DNA of 64,000 nt, taken from NCBI GenBank assembly GCA_012798805.1, contig JAAZMM010000044.1, positions 22,392-86,391 of the forward strand, read 5' to 3'. The notes under the pieces were generated by a model, which saw only the letters and a program-made list of their open reading frames with translations, was not told where the DNA came from and searched no databases. The position numbers and the translations under genes were made by a program. The stretch's first letter is position 1. Every line of letters begins with the position of its first letter. Below, one piece after another: positions 1 to 8,421 of this stretch. The stretch comes from Bacteroidales bacterium (lineage in GTDB: Bacteria > Bacteroidota > Bacteroidia > Bacteroidales > UBA932).

Positions 1-1208
1 TGTGCCCAAAGCAGACCATTATTGTGAAGAATAACCTCCGGACGTCCCTGTATAAAGGAATTGACAATATCTTTCAGAAGTTTCCCATATCTGGACCATG
101 CCTTTGCCGGATCTTTGGTAAAAGAGACAAGGTGCTGAACAACCTCCGTCAAACGAAGAGGAGCCTCAACCTGATCACATCCTTTAAGGATAGCTTCCTT
201 ATGATAAGAAATAGTATCGTTGAGAATATTTGTAAATAGACGCACATCGCCATTGTTGTAAAGAGTCAGACCGGGAAGAGCAACACAAGTCTCTCTCAAA
301 AGTCCCGTCTCAAGCCAGGGATATCCGGCACATATTTTTGTGGTTTTGTTGCGACGTGTGATAAGTTGCATTGCAGCATCTCTGAGACAATCCTCATAAC
401 TCTCCAGAGGATTACGGGCATTGAGTTCCCTTGTAAATCTGCCCTTGAGAGCTCTTGGAGAACATTCGGCTGTTGATGCTGAAAATACTATGGTCTCACC
501 CTTTTTAATTGGCATCTCGAAATAACCGGGAACAAAAAGATCTTCAGTGCAGTCAAATCCGCGGCGATACTCCTCAGAATAGACAATATTGTAGTACCAA
601 TCAGGAGAGGCCACATAGTCGCATGGTTTTGAAATCTGAAGATTTAGATCAGGAAAGCCCTCATACATCTTGAATGCCACTCCATTTTCTATAGTTCTGT
701 AACGTGTATCTGCATCACTGTTGGCCCTTGTAAGGGAGTGAATATTACGAAATGCAAGAAAAGGTTTGAGTCTGAGGATAGTATTACTATGAGCATCCAG
801 AAGGGTGTACTTGATCAGCAGTTGATCTCCATTCTTGCTGGAAAAAACAATGCTTTTGCGGAACACCATACCGCCAACACGATATGTAATGACAGGAATA
901 GGATCCATTTCAAAATCGACGATATACTTGTGGCCCTTGGGCTCAAATACGGAGCCAAAGTTGTGGATACCGAGGTTGAAGGGTCGCCCATGTTGAATCA
1001 GCGTCTCATCAAGGGAGGACAACAGAATATGCTTGCTTCCGCCGAAGTGGTCAACGGGAGCAACGAGCAGGCCATGATATTTTCTCGTATTGCAACATAC
1101 AATGGTCGTATTGCAGTAGCCACCGGCCATATTTGTTGAAACAAACTCCCGTTTGAGAGAGTATTCGAGATTCACCAATTCCGCTTTATTAAATTTCAAG
1201 TATGCCAT
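1..1208 (-). CDS. Glycogen debranching enzyme (amylo-alpha-1,6-glucosidase, GDE N-terminal domain), 3' end outside window
   Basis: Absent from the ORF track because it runs off the left edge. Manual reverse translation from ATG at 1208 gives MAYLKFNKAELVNLEYSLKREFVSTNMAGGYCNTTIVCCNTRKYHGLLVAPVDHFGGSKHILLSSLDETL..., typical of the bacterial/archaeal GDE N-terminal domain; next to glgB. Confidence 0.8.
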   Translation of the reverse strand, partial: MAYLKFNKAELVNLEYSLKREFVSTNMAGGYCNTTIVCCNTRKYHGLLVAPVDHFGGSKHILLSSLDETLIQHGRPFNLGIHNFGSVFEPKGHKYIVDFEMDPIPVITYRVGGMVFRKSIVFSSKNGDQLLIKYTLLDAHSNTILRLKPFLAFRNIHSLTRANSDADTRYRTIENGVAFKMYEGFPDLNLQISKPCDYVASPDWYYNIVYSEEYRRGFDCTEDLFVPGYFEMPIKKGETIVFSASTAECSPRALKGRFTRELNARNPLESYEDCLRDAAMQLITRRNKTTKICAGYPWLETGLLRETCVALPGLTLYNNGDVRLFTNILNDTISYHKEAILKGCDQVEAPLRLTEVVQHLVSFTKDPAKAWSRYGKLLKDIVNSFIQGRPEVILHNNGLLWA

Positions 1209-1319
1209 ATAGTTATTTTGTTATTATCGTGTTTGTTACAACTGTTTGTCCTTCTCTGTTCGTCTTTGCTTAGAACTTGCAAAATTAATCACAAAATCTC
1301 AATATTTCAACGATGTAAC

Positions 1320-3293
1320 CTAATCGTCATATTTTAACACAAGTGCACTACGACAGGGAATATAAAGCGAAAGCCAATTTTTCCCTTCCTTAAATTGCGT
1401 AAAATGCTCTACGTCAACATCATTCCTATCAAAACCGCCAAACTCCGAAGCATCGCTGTCCAGGAGAGGCACCCATTTTCCCGCAGGGGCCTCAAAAGAG
1501 TAATTTACAAAGGAATGTTCCGGATTGAAACTAAAAACAAAGAGAAACGCACCTCTGGTGAAGATAAGTATCTTCTTTTCTTCATCCTGACGAAGAGATA
1601 CAATCTTGTATTTCAATATATTATTCTCTGCAAATAGATGAATCATCGCTATATCAAAATCACGTAACGATTTGTAACGAAGGTAGTCGGCTTCAGCCAG
1701 CGACCACTGCCTGCGGGCATAGAAATAGGACCAGCCATTTCCCTCTCTGGGAAAATCTATCCACTCCGGATGTCCAAATTCGTTGCCCATAAAATTGAGG
1801 TAGCCATCACCGGCAGTGGCAAGCGTCACCAGACGTATCATCTTGTGAAGAGCTATGCCCCTATCCACAACGATACTCTGCGACTCTTTGTTCATAGAGG
1901 TATACATTTCCTTATCCATAAGGCGGAAAATGATGGTTTTGTCCCCTACAAGTGCCTGGTCATGACATTCTGCGTAGCTAATGGTCCTCTCATCATCTCG
2001 CTTGTTGGTGAGTTGGTAAAAGATCTCTCCCATACTCCACTCCCAATCTGAAAGCTCCTTTATCCACTTGATCCAATGATCGGCAACTCCCATACTCATC
2101 CTAAAATCAAACCCAAATCCTCCTTTTGCTACCGGAGCGGCCAGTCCGGGCATCCCGGACATATCCTCAGCAATGGTGAATGCAGTAGGCTTCAATTCCT
2201 TGACAAGAATATTTGCAAGAGCCAGATAAACCAGCGCATCCTCATCCTGTCCGCCGTCGAAATAACAATCATAACCTATAAAGTCACGTTCCAAACCATG
2301 ATCGTAATAGAGCATACTGGTAACTCCGTCAAAACGGAATCCATCGAGATTGTACTCTTCTATCCAATACTTGCAGTTGGAAAGCAGGAAATAGAGTGTC
2401 TCATCCTTGCCGTAGTCAAAACAGCGGGAATTCCAGGCAGGATGCTCTCCCCTCGCCCCTTCGTGAAAATAGGTAGTATAGGTACCGTCCAGACGGCTAA
2501 GACCCTCCACCTCATTTTTGACGGCGTGCGAATGGACAATATCCATAATCACAGCAATGCCGAGCCCGTGAGCCTCATCCACCAGCTCCTTGAACTCATC
2601 CGGAGTGCCGAATCTGCTGCTAAGCGCAAAAAAATTGGAAACCTGATACCCGAAAGAGCCATAATAGGGATGCTCCTGTAGAGCCATTATCTGTATGGTA
2701 TTATAGCCCCCTTCTGCTATTTTGGGAAGCACATTGCGCCTAAATTCACTAAATCCAGCCACTTTCTCCTCTTCAGAGCTCATTCCGATGTGGGTCTCAT
2801 AGATCAGAGGGTTTTTTACCTTCTTACGGAACTTTCTCTTCCATTTGTAAGGCTTTGGGGGGTCCCATACCTGGGCAGAAAATATCTTCGTCTGTTCATC
2901 CTGAACACAGCGGGTGGCGTAGGATGGCAAACGTTCTCCTCCACCTCCCGGCCACTCTATATACCAGCGGTAGAGATTTCCATGGGATATGCTTTCAGCG
3001 GGTAACACAAGCTCCCAATTGCCTTCACCGATCGGTGTAAAAGCATACCTATCCTCCTTTTTCCAACCATTGAAGTTACCAAGAAGCCAGATACCGGTAG
3101 CATTGGGGGCCCATTCACGGAACACCCATCCGCGTGGATCACGATGGAGCACATAGTAAAGATGGTTATTCACCGCATCGGACAGAGGGCCATCTCCTGC
3201 TATTTGCCTTTTTTTCTGCAATACCAAGGCGTTTCGACGCTCTATGATATCCTTATAAGGCGCAAGGTACTTGTCTGTTTTATATATCTTCAT
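1320..3293 (-). CDS. glgB: 1,4-alpha-glucan branching enzyme (GH13)
   Basis: ORF 1320..3353; start likely at the internal Met (MKIYKTDKYLAPYKD). CBM48-like VFREWAPNATGIWLLGNFNGW, GH13 motifs DIVHSHA, DGFRFDGVTSM, GNEFGHPEW. Confidence 0.93.
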   Translation of the reverse strand: MKIYKTDKYLAPYKDIIERRNALVLQKKRQIAGDGPLSDAVNNHLYYVLHRDPRGWVFREWAPNATGIWLLGNFNGWKKEDRYAFTPIGEGNWELVLPAESISHGNLYRWYIEWPGGGGERLPSYATRCVQDEQTKIFSAQVWDPPKPYKWKRKFRKKVKNPLIYETHIGMSSEEEKVAGFSEFRRNVLPKIAEGGYNTIQIMALQEHPYYGSFGYQVSNFFALSSRFGTPDEFKELVDEAHGLGIAVIMDIVHSHAVKNEVEGLSRLDGTYTTYFHEGARGEHPAWNSRCFDYGKDETLYFLLSNCKYWIEEYNLDGFRFDGVTSMLYYDHGLERDFIGYDCYFDGGQDEDALVYLALANILVKELKPTAFTIAEDMSGMPGLAAPVAKGGFGFDFRMSMGVADHWIKWIKELSDWEWSMGEIFYQLTNKRDDERTISYAECHDQALVGDKTIIFRLMDKEMYTSMNKESQSIVVDRGIALHKMIRLVTLATAGDGYLNFMGNEFGHPEWIDFPREGNGWSYFYARRQWSLAEADYLRYKSLRDFDIAMIHLFAENNILKYKIVSLRQDEEKKILIFTRGAFLFVFSFNPEHSFVNYSFEAPAGKWVPLLDSDASEFGGFDRNDVDVEHFTQFKEGKNWLSLYIPCRSALVLKYDD

Positions 3294-3492
3294 TACTGTT
3301 TTCAACATTATTGATGATAGTCTCAAGCTTCTCCTGCTCTCCACGTATGGCATTCCTGCAATACTCTATCAATTTCATAGCTCTTTTTACATCATTTTCA
3401 ATGCCGGAGAGATCTCTTTCAGGATCTTCTATGCCGGTAACAAGCCGTTCCAGCTCAGCAAAAGCCTCTTCATAGCTCATTTTTTCTTTCAT
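3280..3492 (-). CDS. xseB: Exodeoxyribonuclease VII small subunit
   Basis: MSYEEAFAELERLVTGIEDPERDLSGIENDVKRAMKLIEYCRNAI; overlaps the xseA stop by 4 bp. Confidence 0.9.
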   Translation of the reverse strand: MKEKMSYEEAFAELERLVTGIEDPERDLSGIENDVKRAMKLIEYCRNAIRGEQEKLETIINNVENSNEDI

Positions 3493-4688
3493 AGTGCATT
3501 ATTTTTTATTTCGCTCGATATAACTTCACATTCTACCACAGCATCACTGAACATAACCTTAAGCCGTTGCCCTGGCGTAAGATTCGCACCTGATGCAATC
3601 CTGCGCCCATCTTTAAGAACCACCAAATAGCCCTTTGCAATCAAGGTCCTGGGGTCGGCAGCCAACAGGCGGGCCTCCAGAAGATCAACTCTACGCAAAG
3701 CCTCAGAAGTTTTTAGGGAAATTGCGCTTTGTAGGCGCATCTTCATGTTTTCAAAACGAGTCAGTTCGCGATGACTCTTGCTCTTGAGAGTCAGTCTGAG
3801 ACGGGAAATCAGAGAGAGTACCGCCTGCTCCTCCCGTGCGAAAATATCCACGAAAAAGTCAGCGAGAGCCGTGGGTGTCTTGACATTGTGCCATGCGACC
3901 ATATCTATGACGTGATAATCTTTATCATGACCGATACCGGTGAGTACAGGAATTGGAAACTGAGCCACATTCAGTGCTAAATCATAGTCATCAAAACAGA
4001 CCAGATCCATAACCGAACCACCTCCTCTTAATATCAGGACAGCATCAAAATCCTCAATATGCTGCGCAATAGCATCAAGTGCTGCAATTATACCTGCCGG
4101 TGCCTCAGCTCCCTGCATAGGAGCCGAAAATAGTGTCGTAACAAAGGTGAATCCATACTCATTACCATGAAGATGTTGGATAAAATCACGATATCCGGCC
4201 GCTCCTTCAGCCGATATCACCGCCAGACGACGGGGTAACACGGGGATCTCAAGAGAGGCATTGAGCTCCATCATCCCCTGCTCAGAGAGTCGCGCAATGG
4301 TCCTTTGCCGCTCCAACTCTAAATTGCCTATTGTAAAAGAAGGGTCAATATCCCGCACATTAAGCGATAGGCCATAAACCTCACTATACTGAACCTGTAC
4401 CCTGAACAACACGTTCATACCTGCAACGATGTCGCTACCGGTAACGCTCTTAAAGTGTGCAGATAGAATGCGGTAAGTCTGTGCCCAAATTACCGCAGAG
4501 CACCTTGCAAGCAATCTGCCGCTTTTATCCTCCTTTTCCACAAGAGTAAGATAACAATGCCCGGAGCGATTGACGCTGCATTCACTCACCTCGGCTCTAA
4601 CCCAGAGCGAATCAGTAAAAGAGTCAGCCAGGACCTCGGAGATATCGCTCTGCAACTGATACAGTGTATAGAGTTTTCTATCGTCCAT
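3489..4688 (-). CDS. xseA: Exodeoxyribonuclease VII large subunit
   Basis: OB domain plus AVISAEGAAGYRDFIQHL, LILRGGGSVMDLVCFDDYDLALNVAQFPIPVLTGIGHDKD; start chosen at MDDRKLYTLYQLQSDI. Confidence 0.93.
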   Translation of the reverse strand: MDDRKLYTLYQLQSDISEVLADSFTDSLWVRAEVSECSVNRSGHCYLTLVEKEDKSGRLLARCSAVIWAQTYRILSAHFKSVTGSDIVAGMNVLFRVQVQYSEVYGLSLNVRDIDPSFTIGNLELERQRTIARLSEQGMMELNASLEIPVLPRRLAVISAEGAAGYRDFIQHLHGNEYGFTFVTTLFSAPMQGAEAPAGIIAALDAIAQHIEDFDAVLILRGGGSVMDLVCFDDYDLALNVAQFPIPVLTGIGHDKDYHVIDMVAWHNVKTPTALADFFVDIFAREEQAVLSLISRLRLTLKSKSHRELTRFENMKMRLQSAISLKTSEALRRVDLLEARLLAADPRTLIAKGYLVVLKDGRRIASGANLTPGQRLKVMFSDAVVECEVISSEIKNNAL

Positions 4689-4747
4689 AACAGGACAAAG
4701 ATAATGATAATTGGACAAATATATTTCTAAAATTCAAGTTACTTGCG

Positions 4748-4755
4748 TACATTTG
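4748..4755 (+). promoter_or_regulatory. Bacteroidetes -7 element TACATTTG upstream of engB
   Basis: Match to TAnnTTTG about 20 nt before the probable engB ATG (4776); no clear -33 TTTG. Confidence 0.4.
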
Positions 4756-4775
4756 CAAATAAAGGATTTGAAGTG

Positions 4776-5384
4776 ATGATTATTAAAAATGCTATTTTTG
4801 CTGGTAGCAGCGAAAGAGTTGACCAAAAACCGAAAGCGCTCCATCCGGAGTTCGCTTTTATTGGCAGGTCCAATGTGGGCAAATCGTCACTTATCAACTG
4901 CTTATGTCAGAACAAAAAGCTTGCGCACACCTCTTCCACCCCGGGCAAGACACAACTCATCAACCACTTTCTGATCAATGACAGCTGGTATCTAGTTGAC
5001 CTTCCCGGATACGGGTATGCCAAAATGAGTAAAACCGGCAGGGCGAAGCTATCGAGAATCATCAACGGCTACATAGATCGCTCACAGGAGATGATACTGC
5101 TTTTTGTGCTGCTCGATTCGCGACACGACATTCAGCAGATCGATCTCGATTTCTTGATCTCTCTTGGAGAGAAGGGTATCCCCTTTTCCATCATTTTCAC
5201 CAAATGCGACAAATCCTCTAAAAACCTCCTTGAACGACAGATTGAGAAAAACCGGGATCATTTACTTGAATACTGGGAAGAGCTTCCTCCCCTATTTCTC
5301 TCCTCCTCCGAGACCGGTATGGGCCGTGAAGAAATTCTTTCGTATATTGATTCGGTACTCGAAACCCTAGATTCTGACCCTTAA
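4776..5384 (+). CDS. engB: Ribosome biogenesis GTP-binding protein YihA/YsxC/EngB
   Basis: G1 GRSNVGKSSLIN, STPGKTQ, DLPGYGYAKMSK, TKCDK. Confidence 0.93.
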   Translation: MIIKNAIFAGSSERVDQKPKALHPEFAFIGRSNVGKSSLINCLCQNKKLAHTSSTPGKTQLINHFLINDSWYLVDLPGYGYAKMSKTGRAKLSRIINGYIDRSQEMILLFVLLDSRHDIQQIDLDFLISLGEKGIPFSIIFTKCDKSSKNLLERQIEKNRDHLLEYWEELPPLFLSSSETGMGREEILSYIDSVLETLDSDP

Positions 5385-5490
5385 CATGGAGTTATAAACT
5401 AATAACCCATTCCCCGAATCTCACAACAATAACGCGTAGCACGCAAAACTAAAATCAAGACTGAAACAAACAACAAGTACACGGTTCTGA

Positions 5491-5567
5491 AAACTAAATA
5501 CTAAACACTCAAACCTACATACTACACACTACATACTACATACTACACACTACACACTCATTACTCT
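5491..5567. repeat. Heptad array A: 11 contiguous 7-bp units (NNACTNN on +; RGTNNNN on -)
   Basis: aaactaa atactaa acactca aacctac atactac acactac atactac atactac acactac acactca ttactct; ends 4 nt before the prs ATG. Confidence 0.9.
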
Positions 5568-5571
5568 ACCC

Positions 5572-6525
5572 ATGACACCTAACGATCATCAATTCAAAAT
5601 TTTCTCTTGCAGAAACTCACGTTACCTCGCTGAAAATATAGCTAAAAACCTCAAAACCGAGCTCGGCCGTTCCGAGGTAACAGTATTCAGTGACGGCGAA
5701 TTTCAACCTGCATTTTTGGAAAGCGTACGCGGAGCTACAGTGTTCATTGTTCAATCCACATTTCCTCCCACTGAAAACCTGTTTGAACTCCTTCTTATGA
5801 TTGATGCTGCCAGAAGAGCATCGGCATATAAAGTAATTGCCGTAATACCCTATTTCGGCTGGGCAAGACAGGACCGCAAAGATCGCCCGAGAGTTCCGAT
5901 AGGAGCAAAACTAGTAGCAAATCTCCTCCACGCTGCAGGGTGCGACAGAGTGATGACTGCCGACCTTCATGCTGACCAAATCCAGGGATTTTTTGACTTC
6001 CCTGTTGACCATATTTACGCCAGCAATCTTTTCCTTGCCTATATCAAAGGTCTCAAACTGGAGAATCTCTCCATTGCCTCTCCGGATATGGGTGGAGCAA
6101 AGAGGGCAAATGCATACTCCAGGATCCTCGGAGTACCAATGATTATCTGCCATAAATCGCGTGAAAAAGCCAATGTAGTGGGTACTATGACAGCCATAGG
6201 AGATGTAGAGGGCAGAAACATAATCATAGTTGATGACATGGTTGACACAGCCGGCACAATAACCAAATGCGCCGATATGTTACTCGAGAAGGGAGCTCTG
6301 AGTGTAAGGGCGGTTTGTACCCATGCAGTACTCTCCGGCAACGCTTGCGCCCGCGTGGCCAAGTCGGGCATCGAAGAATTTATCGTGACCGATACAATCC
6401 CCATGAAAAAGGGGCCGGATATCGATACATCGAAGTTTACCGTACTCTCTTTGGCGGAAACCTTCGCAGATGTCATCGAAAAGGTCTATAACTTCAAGTC
6501 CATCAGCGATACATTCATCTTCTAG
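5572..6525 (+). CDS. prs: Ribose-phosphate pyrophosphokinase
   Basis: FSDGEFQPAFLESVRG, ARQDRKDRPRVPIGAKLVANLL, DLHADQIQGFF, VDDMVDTAGT. Confidence 0.95.
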   Translation: MTPNDHQFKIFSCRNSRYLAENIAKNLKTELGRSEVTVFSDGEFQPAFLESVRGATVFIVQSTFPPTENLFELLLMIDAARRASAYKVIAVIPYFGWARQDRKDRPRVPIGAKLVANLLHAAGCDRVMTADLHADQIQGFFDFPVDHIYASNLFLAYIKGLKLENLSIASPDMGGAKRANAYSRILGVPMIICHKSREKANVVGTMTAIGDVEGRNIIIVDDMVDTAGTITKCADMLLEKGALSVRAVCTHAVLSGNACARVAKSGIEEFIVTDTIPMKKGPDIDTSKFTVLSLAETFADVIEKVYNFKSISDTFIF

Positions 6526-6539
6526 AGTTCTATTGCAAC

Positions 6540-7382
6540 ATGATACTTAATGACAACATTCCTATCGAAGTGGCTTACGAGACAATAGTGACCAAAATGC
6601 GTGACTATTTCAATAATGCCGGCATGAAAAAGGCCGTCCTGGGACTCTCAGGTGGCATCGATTCGGCTGTTGTCATGGCAATTGCCTGCGAAGCACTCGG
6701 AAGGGAAAATGTTTATGGTCTCCTAATGCCCTCCCAATTTTCCACTCTGCACTCCGTTTCAGATGCCGTGGACCTTGCAAACAATCTCGGCGTTGAATAC
6801 ACGATAATTCCGATTGAAAAGATCTATAATCGTTTCATGAGAGAAATGTTTTCATTTTTCGAGATAGGCAAATGGAGTGTTGCACAGGAAAATCTCCAGG
6901 CACGAATTCGCGGCACTATCTTGATGACCTACTCAAACCGCTTTAACGCTCTTTTGCTCAACACTTCCAATAAAAGCGAAATATCTGTCGGATATGGCAC
7001 ACTCTATGGTGACCTTTGCGGTGCAATGATGGTAATCGCCGACCTTTACAAGCTCCAGGTTTACGAATTGGCCGGTTACATCAACTCCTCATCGGGCAAT
7101 GTCATTCCCGCCTCCACAATACAGAAGACTCCTTCAGCAGAGCTTAGACCCGGACAGAAAGATAGCGATTCTCTGCCTCCATATGATATACTTGACCCTA
7201 TCCTTTATAGTCTCAACGAAGAGGGAAAAAGCGCGGAAGAGGTAATTGCCGGAGGGGCAGACAAAGCAATTGTAGAGCGCATTATTGCACTGAAGCGGGC
7301 ATACGCATTCAAGATTGCACAAATACCACCCGTAATCACCGTAACTGATAAGCCGGTAGTACCTGAATATAAATGCATCTGA
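6540..7382 (+). CDS. nadE: NH3-dependent NAD+ synthetase
   Basis: LGLSGGIDSAVVMAIA PP-loop; LLNTSNKSEISVGYGTLYGDLCGAM. Confidence 0.93.
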   Translation: MILNDNIPIEVAYETIVTKMRDYFNNAGMKKAVLGLSGGIDSAVVMAIACEALGRENVYGLLMPSQFSTLHSVSDAVDLANNLGVEYTIIPIEKIYNRFMREMFSFFEIGKWSVAQENLQARIRGTILMTYSNRFNALLLNTSNKSEISVGYGTLYGDLCGAMMVIADLYKLQVYELAGYINSSSGNVIPASTIQKTPSAELRPGQKDSDSLPPYDILDPILYSLNEEGKSAEEVIAGGADKAIVERIIALKRAYAFKIAQIPPVITVTDKPVVPEYKCI

Positions 7383-7383
7383 T

Positions 7384-7656
7384 ATGAAAGTTTTGATAGC
7401 AGCCATAATCGTTGTAGGATGTTCAATCCTGGGAATGTGTGTCACTATAATTTTCAAAAAGGACGGACAGTTCCCTGACGGGGAGATTTCACGCAACAAA
7501 CATCTCCGCGAAAAGGGTATAGTTTGTGCTAAAGATGAGGAAATCAGACTTTGGGTAAACAAAGAGAAATGCGATGCTGATGCAATATGTTCTGAAGGAG
7601 GTTGTGGAGCTTGTGCATTCAACACAATGCGCAACCCTAAAAAGGATTCCGCCTAA
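7384..7656 (+). CDS. Small single-TM protein with Cys-rich C-terminal tail, unknown function
   Basis: 90 aa: N-terminal TM MKVLIAAIIVVGCSILGMCVTIIF then ...GIVCAKDEE...KCDADAICSEGGCGACAF; 1 nt after nadE. Confidence 0.7.
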   Translation: MKVLIAAIIVVGCSILGMCVTIIFKKDGQFPDGEISRNKHLREKGIVCAKDEEIRLWVNKEKCDADAICSEGGCGACAFNTMRNPKKDSA

Positions 7657-8403
7657 TTATTGCTTTTCGTGAAGCACCGCTTTGCGAAGCTCAAAATTTT
7701 GTCCAAGATATTTCTTTCTCACTTCCGGATTGTTGGCCAGTTGCTCTGCAGTGCCACTCTCCAGAATCATACCCTCATAAAGGAGATATGCCCTGTCTGT
7801 AATAGCAAGAGTTTCGTGAACATTGTGGTCGGTAATGATAATACCGATATTCTTAGTCTTAAGTTTTGCTATAATGTGCTGAATATCTTCGACGGCAATG
7901 GGGTCCACACCAGCAAAAGGCTCGTCGAGAAGAATGAACTTAGGATCTATCGCCAACGCCCGGGCAATTTCACAACGGCGTCTTTCACCACCTGAAAGCT
8001 GTATTCCAAGGTTTTTACGCACTTTTTGAAGCCCAAACTCCTCTATGAGTGATTCCAGACGTTCATAACGCTCCTCTTTGGAGTAGCCCGCCATTTCCAT
8101 CACGGAAAGGATATTATCTTCGACATTGAGAGTACGGAAGACGGAGGCCTCCTGGGCGAGATAGCCCAGACCTTTCTGTGACCTTTTATACATCGGGAGT
8201 TTTGTTATTTCCTCTTCGTCCAGAAAAATTTTCCCATCATTGGGCTTTATCAATCCGGTTATCATATAAAATGTGGTGGTTTTACCGGCACCGTTAGGCC
8301 CGAGAAGTCCCACGATTTCACCCTGTTCAACTTCAATTGAGACACCTTTTACAACGGTTCTCTTACCATATTTCTTGACCAGATTTGTACAGAAAAGCTT
8401 CAT
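7657..8403 (-). CDS. lptB: LPS export ABC transporter ATP-binding protein LptB
   Basis: Walker [12 protein letters not shown], signature [31 protein letters not shown]. Confidence 0.93.
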   Translation of the reverse strand: MKLFCTNLVKKYGKRTVVKGVSIEVEQGEIVGLLGPNGAGKTTTFYMITGLIKPNDGKIFLDEEEITKLPMYKRSQKGLGYLAQEASVFRTLNVEDNILSVMEMAGYSKEERYERLESLIEEFGLQKVRKNLGIQLSGGERRRCEIARALAIDPKFILLDEPFAGVDPIAVEDIQHIIAKLKTKNIGIIITDHNVHETLAITDRAYLLYEGMILESGTAEQLANNPEVRKKYLGQNFELRKAVLHEKQ

Positions 8404-8421
8404 ATCGAATATTTCGGTGTT

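Noticed and set aside
2076-2681. 201-aa + strand ORF opposite glgB, and many similar ORFs (e.g. 738-1139, 6039-6476, 23678-24175, 29884-30429, 40131-40928, 49924-50607, 63068-63775)
   Set aside because: All are antisense shadows of well-supported genes, with no recognisable domains and composition matching the reverse frame.
5491-5567. CRISPR array
   Set aside because: Units are 7 bp, contiguous and degenerate, with no spacers and no cas genes in the window.
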